A DNA stretch of 6,161 nt from an uncultured Clostridia bacterium (lineage in GTDB: Bacteria; Bacillota; Clostridia; Peptostreptococcales; Anaerovoracaceae), in NCBI GenBank assembly GCA_946541285.1, contig CAMNJG010000092.1, positions 1 through 6,161 on the forward strand, in the 5' to 3' direction. Position 1 is the first letter of the stretch; every line of letters starts with the position of its first letter. The notes below the pieces were generated by a model. That model was not told the origin of the DNA and searched no databases. It saw only the letters and a program-made list of their open reading frames with translations. This document shows, piece by piece, positions 1 to 6,161 of the stretch. The translations under genes were made by a program, and so were the position numbers.

Positions 1-641
1 CTGCAGTCATTCTGACGGTTTTCTGTCGCCCTGCAGATGGTCTTATGGATCTCCGCATCCTGAAGCCGTGACTGAATCTCCGTAACACAGCTGTCCCAGA
101 GAGCCTGGCTGATGGTTGTCTGCGCCACCACATAAACCGGACGGTCCTGTGGAATCCGGGATACTTCCTCCGGCGATCCGACAATCACCGCGCTGTCATG
201 GCACCATCCGTTAATTCCCTTCACTTCCGGATGTGTACTGTCGCCGATAATCACCACCTGATAGCCATGTTCTTCTGCTTCCGCGACCAGACGGTGTATC
301 TTTTTCACATGCGGACAGGTGGCGTCGATTACGGAACCTGCATGTTCTCTCAGAGCCAGATCGGTTTTCCGGTCCACTCCATGGGAACGGATGATCACTG
401 TCGACTGCAGGTCGGCTTCTTCCGGATGACTGCAGATCCGTACTCCCTTCTGCTCCAGTTCCTCCACAACGGACTCATTATGGATCAATGGACCATATGT
501 ATAAATTACAGTGTCCTCATCTTTTTTTTCCAGGGCGTCATATACAGTATCCAGCGCCGCCCTGACACCATAACAGAAGCCGCTGTTATCTGCCAGCGTA
601 ATCGTATGGCCGTTTTTTTCAAAGACTGTTTTTCCATTCAT
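1..641 (-). CDS. ispH: 4-hydroxy-3-methylbut-2-enyl diphosphate reductase (IspH/LytB), N-terminal 213 residues, cut by left window edge
   Basis: IspH catalyses the last step of the MEP isoprenoid pathway in the cytoplasm, reducing HMBPP to IPP and DMAPP with a [4Fe-4S] cluster. I translated this frame from the ATG at 641 and it stays open to the window edge. All three cluster cysteines are visible: C23 in GFCYGV, C109 in DATCP and C203 in TICRAT. The substrate residues are also present: H54 in LIHN, H87 in RSHGV, H137 and E139 in HPEV, T185/T186 in QTT, and the NRQ triplet at 208-210. The enzyme is therefore probably active. The ATG shares one base with the cobO stop (TGATG), and AAAGGA lies about 11 nt upstream, which suggests translational coupling. 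The N-terminus is about 11 residues longer before the first cysteine than in E. coli IspH. Many clostridial IspH proteins continue into ribosomal S1 domains; whether this one does lies outside the window. An A8 run on the coding strand encodes Glu-Lys-Lys near residue 40. Confidence 0.96.
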   Translation of the reverse strand, partial: MNGKTVFEKNGHTITLADNSGFCYGVRAALDTVYDALEKKDEDTVIYTYGPLIHNESVVEELEQKGVRICSHPEEADLQSTVIIRSHGVDRKTDLALREHAGSVIDATCPHVKKIHRLVAEAEEHGYQVVIIGDSTHPEVKGINGWCHDSAVIVGSPEEVSRIPQDRPVYVVAQTTISQALWDSCVTEIQSRLQDAEIHKTICRATENRQNDC

Positions 642-1156
642 CAGAATTCGATTCCTTTACGTGCCCGGATTCCCTGATCAAACGGGTGCCGTATCTTTTC
701 CATATCCGTTACATAATCTGCCATATCAATCATCCAGCGTTCCGGACTTCTTCCTGTCAGTACCAGCTCTTTCTCCGGGGCAAACGTTTCCACATAGTTT
801 TTCAGTGTTTCTTCTCTGAGCATATCTGTGCTGACTGCAGTAATCGCTTCATCCAGGATCAGAAGATCGACTCCGTCTTTTTCTGTCATTTCAAAGACCC
901 GGTCCAGGGTTTTCTGATTTTCTTCCAGAAGCTGTTTCCGCTCCTCTGCACTCAGTTCATAAGTAAATTTCGTACTGTCTCCGGCCCGTATCACGGTAAT
1001 CCCCTCAACAGCCTTCAGCACGGAAAGTTCCCCGGTGACGCGGCCTTTGAGAAACTGGACAAAAAGTACCTTCAGGCCACTGCCCGCTGCCCTGACGGCC
1101 AGCCCGACCGCTGCGGTTGTTTTCCCCTTTCCGTCTCCACAGTAAATGTGTATCAT
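641..1156 (-). CDS. cobO: Corrinoid adenosyltransferase, CobO/BtuR (CobA) family
   Basis: The product (171 aa) is a cytoplasmic P-loop enzyme that transfers the 5'-deoxyadenosyl group of ATP to Co(I) corrinoids, giving the adenosylated cofactor needed in de novo synthesis or salvage. The Walker A-type loop GDGKGKTT is at residues 7-14, the VQFLKG segment at 33-38 and the Walker B-like strand LLILDEA at 98-104. LTGRSPERW (133-141) and ADYVTDM (146-152) match the later conserved blocks, and the C-terminus ends in the family-typical HPFDQGIRARKGIEF. It lacks the N-terminal extension of about 25 residues of E. coli BtuR, as many Bacillota members do, and looks complete. The start is supported by AAGGAC ending 4-5 nt before the ATG. 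Only one base separates it from the CobK-like gene upstream, and its stop overlaps the ispH start, so it sits within a coupled operon. The sequence cannot distinguish preference for cobyrinate diamide, cobinamide or cobalamin. Confidence 0.95.
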   Translation of the reverse strand: MIHIYCGDGKGKTTAAVGLAVRAAGSGLKVLFVQFLKGRVTGELSVLKAVEGITVIRAGDSTKFTYELSAEERKQLLEENQKTLDRVFEMTEKDGVDLLILDEAITAVSTDMLREETLKNYVETFAPEKELVLTGRSPERWMIDMADYVTDMEKIRHPFDQGIRARKGIEF

Positions 1157-1157
1157 A

Positions 1158-1922
1158 TCAGTCCTTCAGTGAATATCTTTTTTTCAGCATCTTCCACAGC
1201 TCAGAAGAAGTACTCCCCTCCTGGTCCGCAAGCTCCCCATCGATATAAGCGTGTGCATCACTGTGGTTCAGAGCATTGATTTTTTCCACGATCCCCCGGT
1301 TACTGCCGCCTTCCATGACGTAATAGCGCACCTGCAGTTCATCAAACAGGGAAAGCAGAAAGGCTTCATGTACGATCATTCCCAGGGAAAGGATATGATC
1401 CGCAGGACAGCCTGCTTCCTCCAGCCGGCTGAATTCTTCCGTTTCCGGCCGGATCAGAGCGATCATACGCTCCGCGGGAATCCCTGCTTCACGCAGGAAA
1501 CCGTAAAGTCCTGATCCTTCGACCAGGATCGTCCCGGTCGAATATGTAAACGCGGAAACCAGTTCCTCTCTTTTTTTACAGATTTTAATATTCCTGCTCA
1601 GTTTCAGATGATCGGCAATCCGGAGGTATTCAATTCCGTTTTCTTCTGCCTTCCGGCGGATCAGGGAACTCTCATCGGACGCGTTTTCGGAAACACCGTC
1701 AATGATCATCCCGACACCGGTCCGGTCGATCCATCGCTGGATCCCGTTCTCATCAAGATATGAGGAAATAATGGTAATATTCCCACCCGGAAAAGACGAC
1801 TGACCATATACAGAAGAAACCGCCGCGTAAATTTTATCGGTATATTTCGCGAGCCGGGTAATCAGGTCAGAACAGTCGTCCGTTCCGACAAAAGCCATGA
1901 TTTTTGTATCGATTCCTGCCAA
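1158..1922 (-). CDS. cobK: Divergent precorrin-6A reductase (CobK/CbiJ) family protein
   Basis: The family carries out NADPH-dependent reduction of (cobalt-)precorrin-6A in corrin ring synthesis. Numbered from the TTG at 1922 (254 aa), the family plan is visible: the nucleotide-binding-like strand and turn FVGTDD (11-16, in place of LLGGT), a GIQRW segment followed by strand IID (73-75), EYLRI (98-102), the central strand and turn ILVEGSG (132-138), and a C-terminal EKINAL (213-218). The expected signatures are altered: DATHP is DGVSE (75-79), the GPF/GPY site is GMI (181-183), and TK(D/N)SGG is MEGGSN (203-208). It may be a variant reductase, a regulator or a corrinoid-binding relative. The adjacent cobO supports a corrinoid link. 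I chose TTG because GAAGGAG lies 7 nt upstream of it, whereas the ATG at 1928 is only 1 nt from that site; an in-frame TGA just upstream excludes a longer form. Length is near the family norm. Confidence 0.8.
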   Translation of the reverse strand: MAGIDTKIMAFVGTDDCSDLITRLAKYTDKIYAAVSSVYGQSSFPGGNITIISSYLDENGIQRWIDRTGVGMIIDGVSENASDESSLIRRKAEENGIEYLRIADHLKLSRNIKICKKREELVSAFTYSTGTILVEGSGLYGFLREAGIPAERMIALIRPETEEFSRLEEAGCPADHILSLGMIVHEAFLLSLFDELQVRYYVMEGGSNRGIVEKINALNHSDAHAYIDGELADQEGSTSSELWKMLKKRYSLKD

Positions 1923-1929
1923 ATCCATA

Positions 1930-1936
1930 CTCCTTC
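1930..1936 (-). promoter_or_regulatory. Ribosome binding site that decides the start of the CobK-like gene
   Basis: GAAGGAG reads on the minus strand here. It is 7 nt from the in-frame TTG at 1922, an ideal distance, but only 1 nt from the ATG at 1928, too close for normal initiation. It lies in the short gap after the TPR gene stop (1955-1957), so initiation would suit a ribosome just released from the TPR gene. Confidence 0.6.
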
Positions 1937-1954
1937 TCTTTCACCAGAATCCTG

Positions 1955-4900
1955 TCAGTTTTCGTTCTTCTTCCGGCCAAACAGATTCGATTTCGATTTT
2001 CTTTTTCTCGAACGCTCTGTCTCCTCTTCATTCCTGAGGGCTGACATTCGCTGCCTGATCCCCGGGGCACCCGGGTTGAATTTCAGGAGCATGTCGTAAT
2101 TCATCAGCGCGTTTTCGATCTGATCCAGTTCTTCAAGAGCCATCCCTTTATAACGGTACGCGATCTCCACGGCTGACGCGGACAGTTCATTTCTTCGCAT
2201 GATGACCGCCGTAAAATCACTGACCGATTCATGATAAAGCTCCATATAATAGTAGGCAAGTCCCCGGTCCAGATACAGATTCACATAACTGTGATCCCGG
2301 TCGAGATCCATCCCTTTCTGCGCTGCTGTCAGCGCTTTTTCGTAATCTCCCAGAACCTGATTGCACCTGGCCAGATAGCTGTACGCGGCGAAGTCGGATG
2401 GATTCAGACGGATTGCCCTGATGAATTCGGCTTCGGCTTCTTTCGGTTTGTCTGCCAGCAGACGGATAATTCCGCAGATCATACGTGCCTTCGAAGACTG
2501 CTCATCGATCGCCACGGCGGTTTCTGCGTCTGCCAGTGCATTTTCCATCTCTCCCTTTTCCGCGTAGGCTTTTGCCCTCCAGAGGTAGGCATCTACATAC
2601 TGCGGACTGACTTCGATCGCTCCGGAATAATAGTAAACCGCGTCCTGTTCGAAAGCCCGGATTGCTTTCGCGGTCACGGCTGTATTGGCCGCAGGATCAC
2701 CGTTCTTTTTCTCTTCGCCGTCTTTCTTCTGAGCCTCTGCATCGGACACTGCTTCTTTTTTCAGCTCCGCCAGGCCGTCTCCTTTGCTGTGCCCGGCAAC
2801 AATGTTCCCCATCATGATATAGATTTCCGGATCATCCGGTCTCAGAAGCAGCGCACAGTTGATATCCTCCATGGCCTTCAGGTCATTTCCCTGTCTGCTG
2901 TTGATATAGGAACGGCGTTTGAAGGAGATGTAGTCCTCTTCGTTCAGGACCAGCGCCTTTGTATAATAAACCTGCGCCTTGGAGTATTCTCCTCTGTCAA
3001 AGTACATCTCCGCGATGGCAAAGGCATAATCATGATTGTCCGGTGAGTTGACACAGGCTTCCAGTGTCCACTTGAGCGCGCCGCTGAGATTCCCGCGGGC
3101 TTTCTGGATACGGCCCATCAGATAAAGTACCCTGGAATCCTTCTTTTCGCCGGAAAGGAGCATTGTGGAAACCAGCTCCGCGCTGTTCATTTTATTCAGC
3201 CGGAATAACGTGCATGCCTTCAGGAACAGGAGATACTGACGGTTGGAGGCAACGGAAATCCCGGCATCTGTGCACAGCAGCGCGCGATAAAACAGTCCTT
3301 CGTTCATATAAAGGGAATAGGCGTTCTGGTAAAACAGACCGTTTTCTGTACCGGCAATCAGTGCTGATTCCAGATACTGTACTGCCTCGCGGCTGTGCGG
3401 GTCATCGCTGAGCAGCATAATGCCGGCATATCCGTCAACGTCAGAGGCATGTCCCAGAAAGGAGAAGGCCGATCTGCGGAATTCCAGCAGTTCCTCTTTC
3501 CTGCCCAGCTGGTAAAGCATCTGCGCTTTTCTTTCACACTGCTCTGTCGGATCGGCTGACTGCCGGATCGCCAGATCGTACATTTCCTCTGCTTTGTCAT
3601 AATCTTTCCGGACATAGCAGATCATCGCCATGATTTCCCGTACATTTTCGATACGGTCATCCAGTCTGAGCGCGTTTTCAAAGGATTCCACCGCCTTGTC
3701 CAGCTGTCCTTTTTCCACCTCACATTTCCCCTTCAGGGCCCAGGCTGAAGCGTCCATGGAGCCCAGGCTGATCCTGTTGAGAATCGCGAGTGCCGCGTTA
3801 TACTGTCCCGCTTCGAAGAGAATCTCCGCCTGGTCCGTCAGAGGAACTTCTTCAAGCGACTGGCTGTTTCTCAGGTCACAGTCAATATCCTCAATCAGAT
3901 TTCCGGCCCTCCGGTACAGCACGTCATCTTTGGCGATGGTTTTCAGCAGCTTTCTGGCTTCCGCGCCTCTTCTCATCAGATAGAGGGCAAAGGCCTTTTT
4001 GAAGATCAGGAGCGTGGAGTCCGGATATTTGTCGGACGCCCGTGACAGTTCATAATATGCCTCGGTCATCCGGCCCCTGGCGATCAGGTCATCCGCCTGG
4101 AGGATGATCTCGGCTGTCTGGCCGTTGACCTTCAGTCTTGAAAGATCGTATCGATCCGGTTCGGCGGGTTCTCTGGTGAACTGCTCCATCACGTCTGCCG
4201 GAGAGAAAAGATTCTCACCTTTTCCATCCAGCTCTGCCAGCATACGCCGCATCCGGGAAAAAGCGACAGCGGATCTCCGGTCATACAGGAACGCGGTCCC
4301 GTAGTAATACAGCGCGTCTTCTTTCTGACCGGCATATTCCAGGACCGCCCCTTTCAGAATACGGGCACGGCTTTCCATAATACCCAGTTCCAGGAGCAGA
4401 CTGGCGACATAATCCGCCTGGCTGATCTGTCCCTGCTTCAGATAGATATTGCCCAGATGGTAGTAGGCATCGTAATTTTCATAATTTTCAGAGATGGTTT
4501 TCTCATAAAACGCGGCGGCTTCCTCCAGTTTCCCTTCGTTTTCAAGACGAATCCCTTTATTCTGGTCCACGCGTTTTTCATGCTTTTCCTTATCCTGACC
4601 ATAAACCTCCGCGGGAATTCCTCCTGTCGCCCGCAGTTTATCCAGCTCTTCCGCCAGTTTCTTTACGCCGGAATTGCCGGGGCAGAGTTTTTTCAGTATC
4701 TCAATTTCTCTGGCTGCCAGATAGGGCTGGCCTTTTTCGATGCAGTTCTGCGTCTGCCTGACATGGGATTCGATTTCGTCAATCTGCTCATCGGTGCAGT
4801 CTTCCGGGAGTTTTGCGTAATCAATGACTTCGTTCCTCACAGAAGCCTGGTGAATTTCCCTGAGAATCTGGATGCCAAAAATCTCCGCTGCTTCTGCGGG

Positions 4901-5128
4901 ATGGTTCCGCAGATCCGCTTCACGAAGGATGGCCTTCAGGACAGCTGACGGAAGGTTCTTGTGATCATATGCAAAATCAACAACAGCTGTGACCGCCGCA
5001 TGCCGGTCATCTCCACACGCCGCGCGGATAACACTTTTCCATCGGGACACATCCAGACGCTCGGATAAATTTCTGTATACCTCTTCGAATTTCCGTCTGA
5101 ATTCGGTAATATTCTGATTGGTGATCAT
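1955..5128 (-). CDS. Large soluble tetratricopeptide repeat (TPR) protein of unknown function
   Basis: The product is 1057 aa with no signal peptide, membrane segment or catalytic motif, so it is probably a cytoplasmic scaffold or adaptor. Residues 1-180 are helical and charged but not clearly TPR. From about 187 onward, helix pairs of 33-35 residues repeat to near 1020. Clear units are 187-216, 219-253, 459-492, 665-697, 698-731, 732-765, 845-878, 879-911, 912-944, 949-981 and 986-1020, many ending in the Asn-Pro or Asp-Pro-like turn typical of TPRs (LNP at 908-910, FNP at 1017-1019). More degenerate units fill 254-458 and 493-664. A Lys/Glu/Ala-rich insert (about 779-825) separates the two helices of one repeat. 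The tail (1033-1057) is strongly basic. AAGGAG lies 8 nt before the ATG. It is first in the operon with the CobK-like, cobO and ispH genes. I cannot name its partner; a role in corrinoid metabolism is only a guess from position. Confidence 0.93.
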   Translation of the reverse strand: MITNQNITEFRRKFEEVYRNLSERLDVSRWKSVIRAACGDDRHAAVTAVVDFAYDHKNLPSAVLKAILREADLRNHPAEAAEIFGIQILREIHQASVRNEVIDYAKLPEDCTDEQIDEIESHVRQTQNCIEKGQPYLAAREIEILKKLCPGNSGVKKLAEELDKLRATGGIPAEVYGQDKEKHEKRVDQNKGIRLENEGKLEEAAAFYEKTISENYENYDAYYHLGNIYLKQGQISQADYVASLLLELGIMESRARILKGAVLEYAGQKEDALYYYGTAFLYDRRSAVAFSRMRRMLAELDGKGENLFSPADVMEQFTREPAEPDRYDLSRLKVNGQTAEIILQADDLIARGRMTEAYYELSRASDKYPDSTLLIFKKAFALYLMRRGAEARKLLKTIAKDDVLYRRAGNLIEDIDCDLRNSQSLEEVPLTDQAEILFEAGQYNAALAILNRISLGSMDASAWALKGKCEVEKGQLDKAVESFENALRLDDRIENVREIMAMICYVRKDYDKAEEMYDLAIRQSADPTEQCERKAQMLYQLGRKEELLEFRRSAFSFLGHASDVDGYAGIMLLSDDPHSREAVQYLESALIAGTENGLFYQNAYSLYMNEGLFYRALLCTDAGISVASNRQYLLFLKACTLFRLNKMNSAELVSTMLLSGEKKDSRVLYLMGRIQKARGNLSGALKWTLEACVNSPDNHDYAFAIAEMYFDRGEYSKAQVYYTKALVLNEEDYISFKRRSYINSRQGNDLKAMEDINCALLLRPDDPEIYIMMGNIVAGHSKGDGLAELKKEAVSDAEAQKKDGEEKKNGDPAANTAVTAKAIRAFEQDAVYYYSGAIEVSPQYVDAYLWRAKAYAEKGEMENALADAETAVAIDEQSSKARMICGIIRLLADKPKEAEAEFIRAIRLNPSDFAAYSYLARCNQVLGDYEKALTAAQKGMDLDRDHSYVNLYLDRGLAYYYMELYHESVSDFTAVIMRRNELSASAVEIAYRYKGMALEELDQIENALMNYDMLLKFNPGAPGIRQRMSALRNEEETERSRKRKSKSNLFGRKKNEN

Positions 5129-5136
5129 CTGAAATA

Positions 5137-5142
5137 CTCCTT
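5137..5142 (-). promoter_or_regulatory. Ribosome binding site of the TPR gene
   Basis: AAGGAG on the minus strand ends 8 nt before the ATG at 5128. It is a strong, well-spaced Shine-Dalgarno site and fixes the start of the 1057-residue protein. Confidence 0.8.
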
Positions 5143-5162
5143 GGAACTAAAAGTAACAGCTG

Positions 5163-5203
5163 GCATGGATTCGAGAATATGAGCGTATATCAAATTGCCA
5201 TGC
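5163..5203 (-). repeat. Inverted repeat in the leader of the TPR operon
   Basis: GCATGG (5163-5168) and CCATGC (5198-5203) form a perfect 6-bp inverted repeat separated by 29 bases. It lies wholly between the predicted transcription start and the TPR gene's ribosome binding site, so the RNA could fold into a long-loop stem. The stem is short, the loop has only weak inner pairing (ATAT/ATAT around 5177-5190), and there is no U tract. A chance match is possible. Confidence 0.25.
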
Positions 5204-5217
5204 TATAACGGTTTATT

Positions 5218-5235
5218 TTATCATAAAAATGATAA
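5218..5235. promoter_or_regulatory. Perfect palindrome over the operon promoter, candidate operator
   Basis: TTATCAT and ATGATAA are perfect 7-base arms around an AAAA centre. The element spans the -10 box and enters the spacer of the predicted promoter, so a dimeric regulator bound here would block RNA polymerase. It is AT-only apart from one C and one G. Together with the flanking bases it matches about 12 of 19 positions of the classical Fur box when placed by eye, which is weak. The regulator is unknown. Confidence 0.4.
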
Positions 5236-5247
5236 TGCTGTTGTTAA
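5220..5247 (-). promoter_or_regulatory. Sigma-A-type promoter for the TPR-cobK-cobO-ispH operon
   Basis: On the minus strand, TTAACA (5242-5247, 5 of 6 to TTGACA) is followed after 16 bases by TATGAT (5220-5225, 5 of 6 to TATAAT). Transcription would begin near 5213, giving a leader of about 85 nt before the TPR start codon. It is the best promoter-like pair I saw in the only intergenic gap of the window, and it faces the four-gene cluster. Confidence 0.55.
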
Positions 5248-5314
5248 ATTTATATTTCATCACCGGACGGACAGCCATGACCCTTATGGTTCAGGATCTG
5301 CGGGTTGTCTGCTG

Positions 5315-6161
5315 TCAGATCAGAATGAAAATCCAGTGGACAAGCAGCGCCGCGATCCACGCGATGATACACTGCCAGACCACGATCCCGACAGCATACC
5401 GCTGTCCCAGTTCCTGCCGGACTGACGCGATCGCCGCGACACAGGGCGTATACAGCAGGGAAAAGACCAGCATGGATGCCGCTGACGAGGTTGTCAGTAC
5501 CGACGTAATTTTTCCCGCGAACAGGATTTCCATTGTGGAGACGACACTTTCCTTCGCCATAAAGCCGCTGATCAGTGAAGTCACAATCCGCCAGTCACCC
5601 AGTCCCACCGGACGCAGGACCGGCGCGATCCAGCCGGCAATGACCGCGAGAATACTTTCTTCTGAATTGTCAACCATATTAAAATGGAAGTCAAAGCTCT
5701 GAAGGAACCATACGATGATGGTCGCGATCAGGATAATCGAAAACGCGCGCTGCAGGAAGTCCTTCGCCTTTTCCCAGAGCAGCTGAACAACATTACGCGC
5801 TCCCGGCATCCGGTAATTCGGCAGTTCCATGACAAAAGGCGCCGCTTCGCCCTGAAACAGAGTTTTGCGGTACAGGAAGGCAATCAGAATCCCGATCAGG
5901 ATGCTGAGAAGATACAGGCCGACCATGATCAGTCCGCCCCGTCCCGGAAAAAAGGCACTCACGAAAAATCCATAAATCGGCAGCTTCGCGGTACAGCTCA
6001 TAAACGGTGTCAGGAGAATGGTCATCCTCCGGTCACGTTCACTCGGCAGCATCCGTGTGGACATGACAGCCGGCACCGTACAGCCGAAGCCAATCAGCAG
6101 CGGGACGATGCTCCGGCCGCTCAGACCGATTTTCCGAAGCAGCTTGTCCATGAAAAAGGCA
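5315..6161 (-). CDS. feoB: Ferrous iron transport protein B (FeoB), C-terminal membrane domain, cut by right window edge
   Basis: FeoB is the inner-membrane permease of the Feo system for Fe(II) uptake. Only the last 281 residues are present; the cytoplasmic GTPase domain and the first membrane helices lie beyond the right edge. The visible part opens with AFFMDKLLRKIGLSG, a family signature, so the ATG at 6151 is internal and not the true start. GFGCTVPAVMSTR (24-36) and SCTAKLP (55-61) carry the conserved cysteines of the first Gate region. ELPNYRMP (112-119) is the usual linker motif. GLGDWR (186-191), GFMAKESVVSTM (199-210) and YTPCVAAI (237-244) mark the second Gate region. About eight hydrophobic segments are recognisable, the last ending at the C-terminus, with no extra cytoplasmic tail. 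It is separated from the TPR operon by 186 bp and is probably a different transcript, although no clear terminator is visible after its stop. Confidence 0.95.
   Translation of the reverse strand, partial: AFFMDKLLRKIGLSGRSIVPLLIGFGCTVPAVMSTRMLPSERDRRMTILLTPFMSCTAKLPIYGFFVSAFFPGRGGLIMVGLYLLSILIGILIAFLYRKTLFQGEAAPFVMELPNYRMPGARNVVQLLWEKAKDFLQRAFSIILIATIIVWFLQSFDFHFNMVDNSEESILAVIAGWIAPVLRPVGLGDWRIVTSLISGFMAKESVVSTMEILFAGKITSVLTTSSAASMLVFSLLYTPCVAAIASVRQELGQRYAVGIVVWQCIIAWIAALLVHWIFILI

Noticed and set aside
522..529. A8 run in ispH as a programmed slippage or frameshift site
   Set aside because: The frame is intact across it with normal IspH sequence on both sides, and similar A7 runs occur elsewhere in these genes; it looks like ordinary Glu-Lys-Lys coding.
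198..677. Plus-strand open frame of 159 codons
   Set aside because: It lies antisense to ispH, whose translation carries all catalytic motifs; the plus-strand product has no recognisable pattern.
686..1279. Plus-strand open frame of 197 codons
   Set aside because: It is antisense to cobO and the CobK-like gene, which are clearly coding; its Cys/Phe/His-rich composition is typical of a shadow frame.
1867..2070. Minus-strand frame of 67 codons across the TPR/CobK junction
   Set aside because: It overlaps the basic tail of the TPR gene and the start of the CobK-like gene in another frame, with no family resemblance.
2231..3046. Plus-strand open frame of 271 codons with hydrophobic stretches
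   Set aside because: It is the reverse of regular TPR repeats; the hydrophobicity arises from complementing Glu/Lys/Ala codons, and it has no supported start.
1955..5128. DNA-level tandem repeats in the TPR gene
   Set aside because: The repetition is only at protein-pattern level; I see no near-identical nucleotide units that would suggest recent duplication.
5257..5280. Hairpin after feoB as a rho-independent terminator
   Set aside because: Only four outer base pairs (TCAT/ATGA), then mismatches and G-U pairs, and the following stretch is mixed A/T with no U run.
5129..5314. Cobalamin riboswitch in the leader of an operon with corrinoid genes
   Set aside because: No B12-box-like segment is seen, and the leader from the predicted start is only about 85 nt, too short for the known class.
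5229..5702. Plus-strand frames from the intergenic gap into feoB (also 5195-5425)
   Set aside because: They run antisense to well-conserved feoB motifs and have no convincing ribosome binding site.

Overview
The window reads almost entirely on the minus strand and looks like a piece of a Clostridia chromosome (Bacillota, possibly Lachnospiraceae or a relative). The reasons are the tight gene packing, strong AAGGAG-type ribosome binding sites, mid-range GC content, and the protein families present: a short CobO, a long soluble TPR protein and an IspH that begins a few residues longer than the E. coli enzyme. The taxon is an inference; no marker gene settles it. I see no mobile element, CRISPR array, tRNA or rRNA.

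Layout from right to left, which is the direction of transcription. Positions 6161-5315 hold the C-terminal 281 residues of the ferrous iron transporter FeoB; its start and GTPase domain lie beyond the right edge. Positions 5314-5129 are the only real intergenic gap (186 bp). It carries a good sigma-A-type promoter with a palindrome over its -10 box, and a leader of about 85 nt. A compact set of four genes follows: a 1057-residue TPR protein of unknown function (5128-1955), a divergent member of the precorrin-6A reductase family CobK/CbiJ (1922-1158), the corrinoid adenosyltransferase CobO (1156-641) and IspH (641 to beyond position 1). The gaps between these four genes are 32 bp or less (26 bp if the second gene starts at its ATG), 1 bp, and a 1-base TGATG overlap, so they are most likely one operon.

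Functionally, CobO and the CobK-like protein point to cobalamin metabolism. IspH makes IPP and DMAPP in the MEP pathway with a [4Fe-4S] cluster, and FeoB imports Fe(II). The operon therefore mixes corrinoid, isoprenoid and scaffold functions and lies next to an iron importer. No cobalamin riboswitch is visible in the leader.

The most interesting points are the CobK-like protein, whose fold-level pattern is kept while its signature motifs are replaced; the TPR protein, with a charged insert splitting one repeat and a basic tail; and the promoter-palindrome arrangement that may control the whole operon. I found no clear evidence of an entirely new system.
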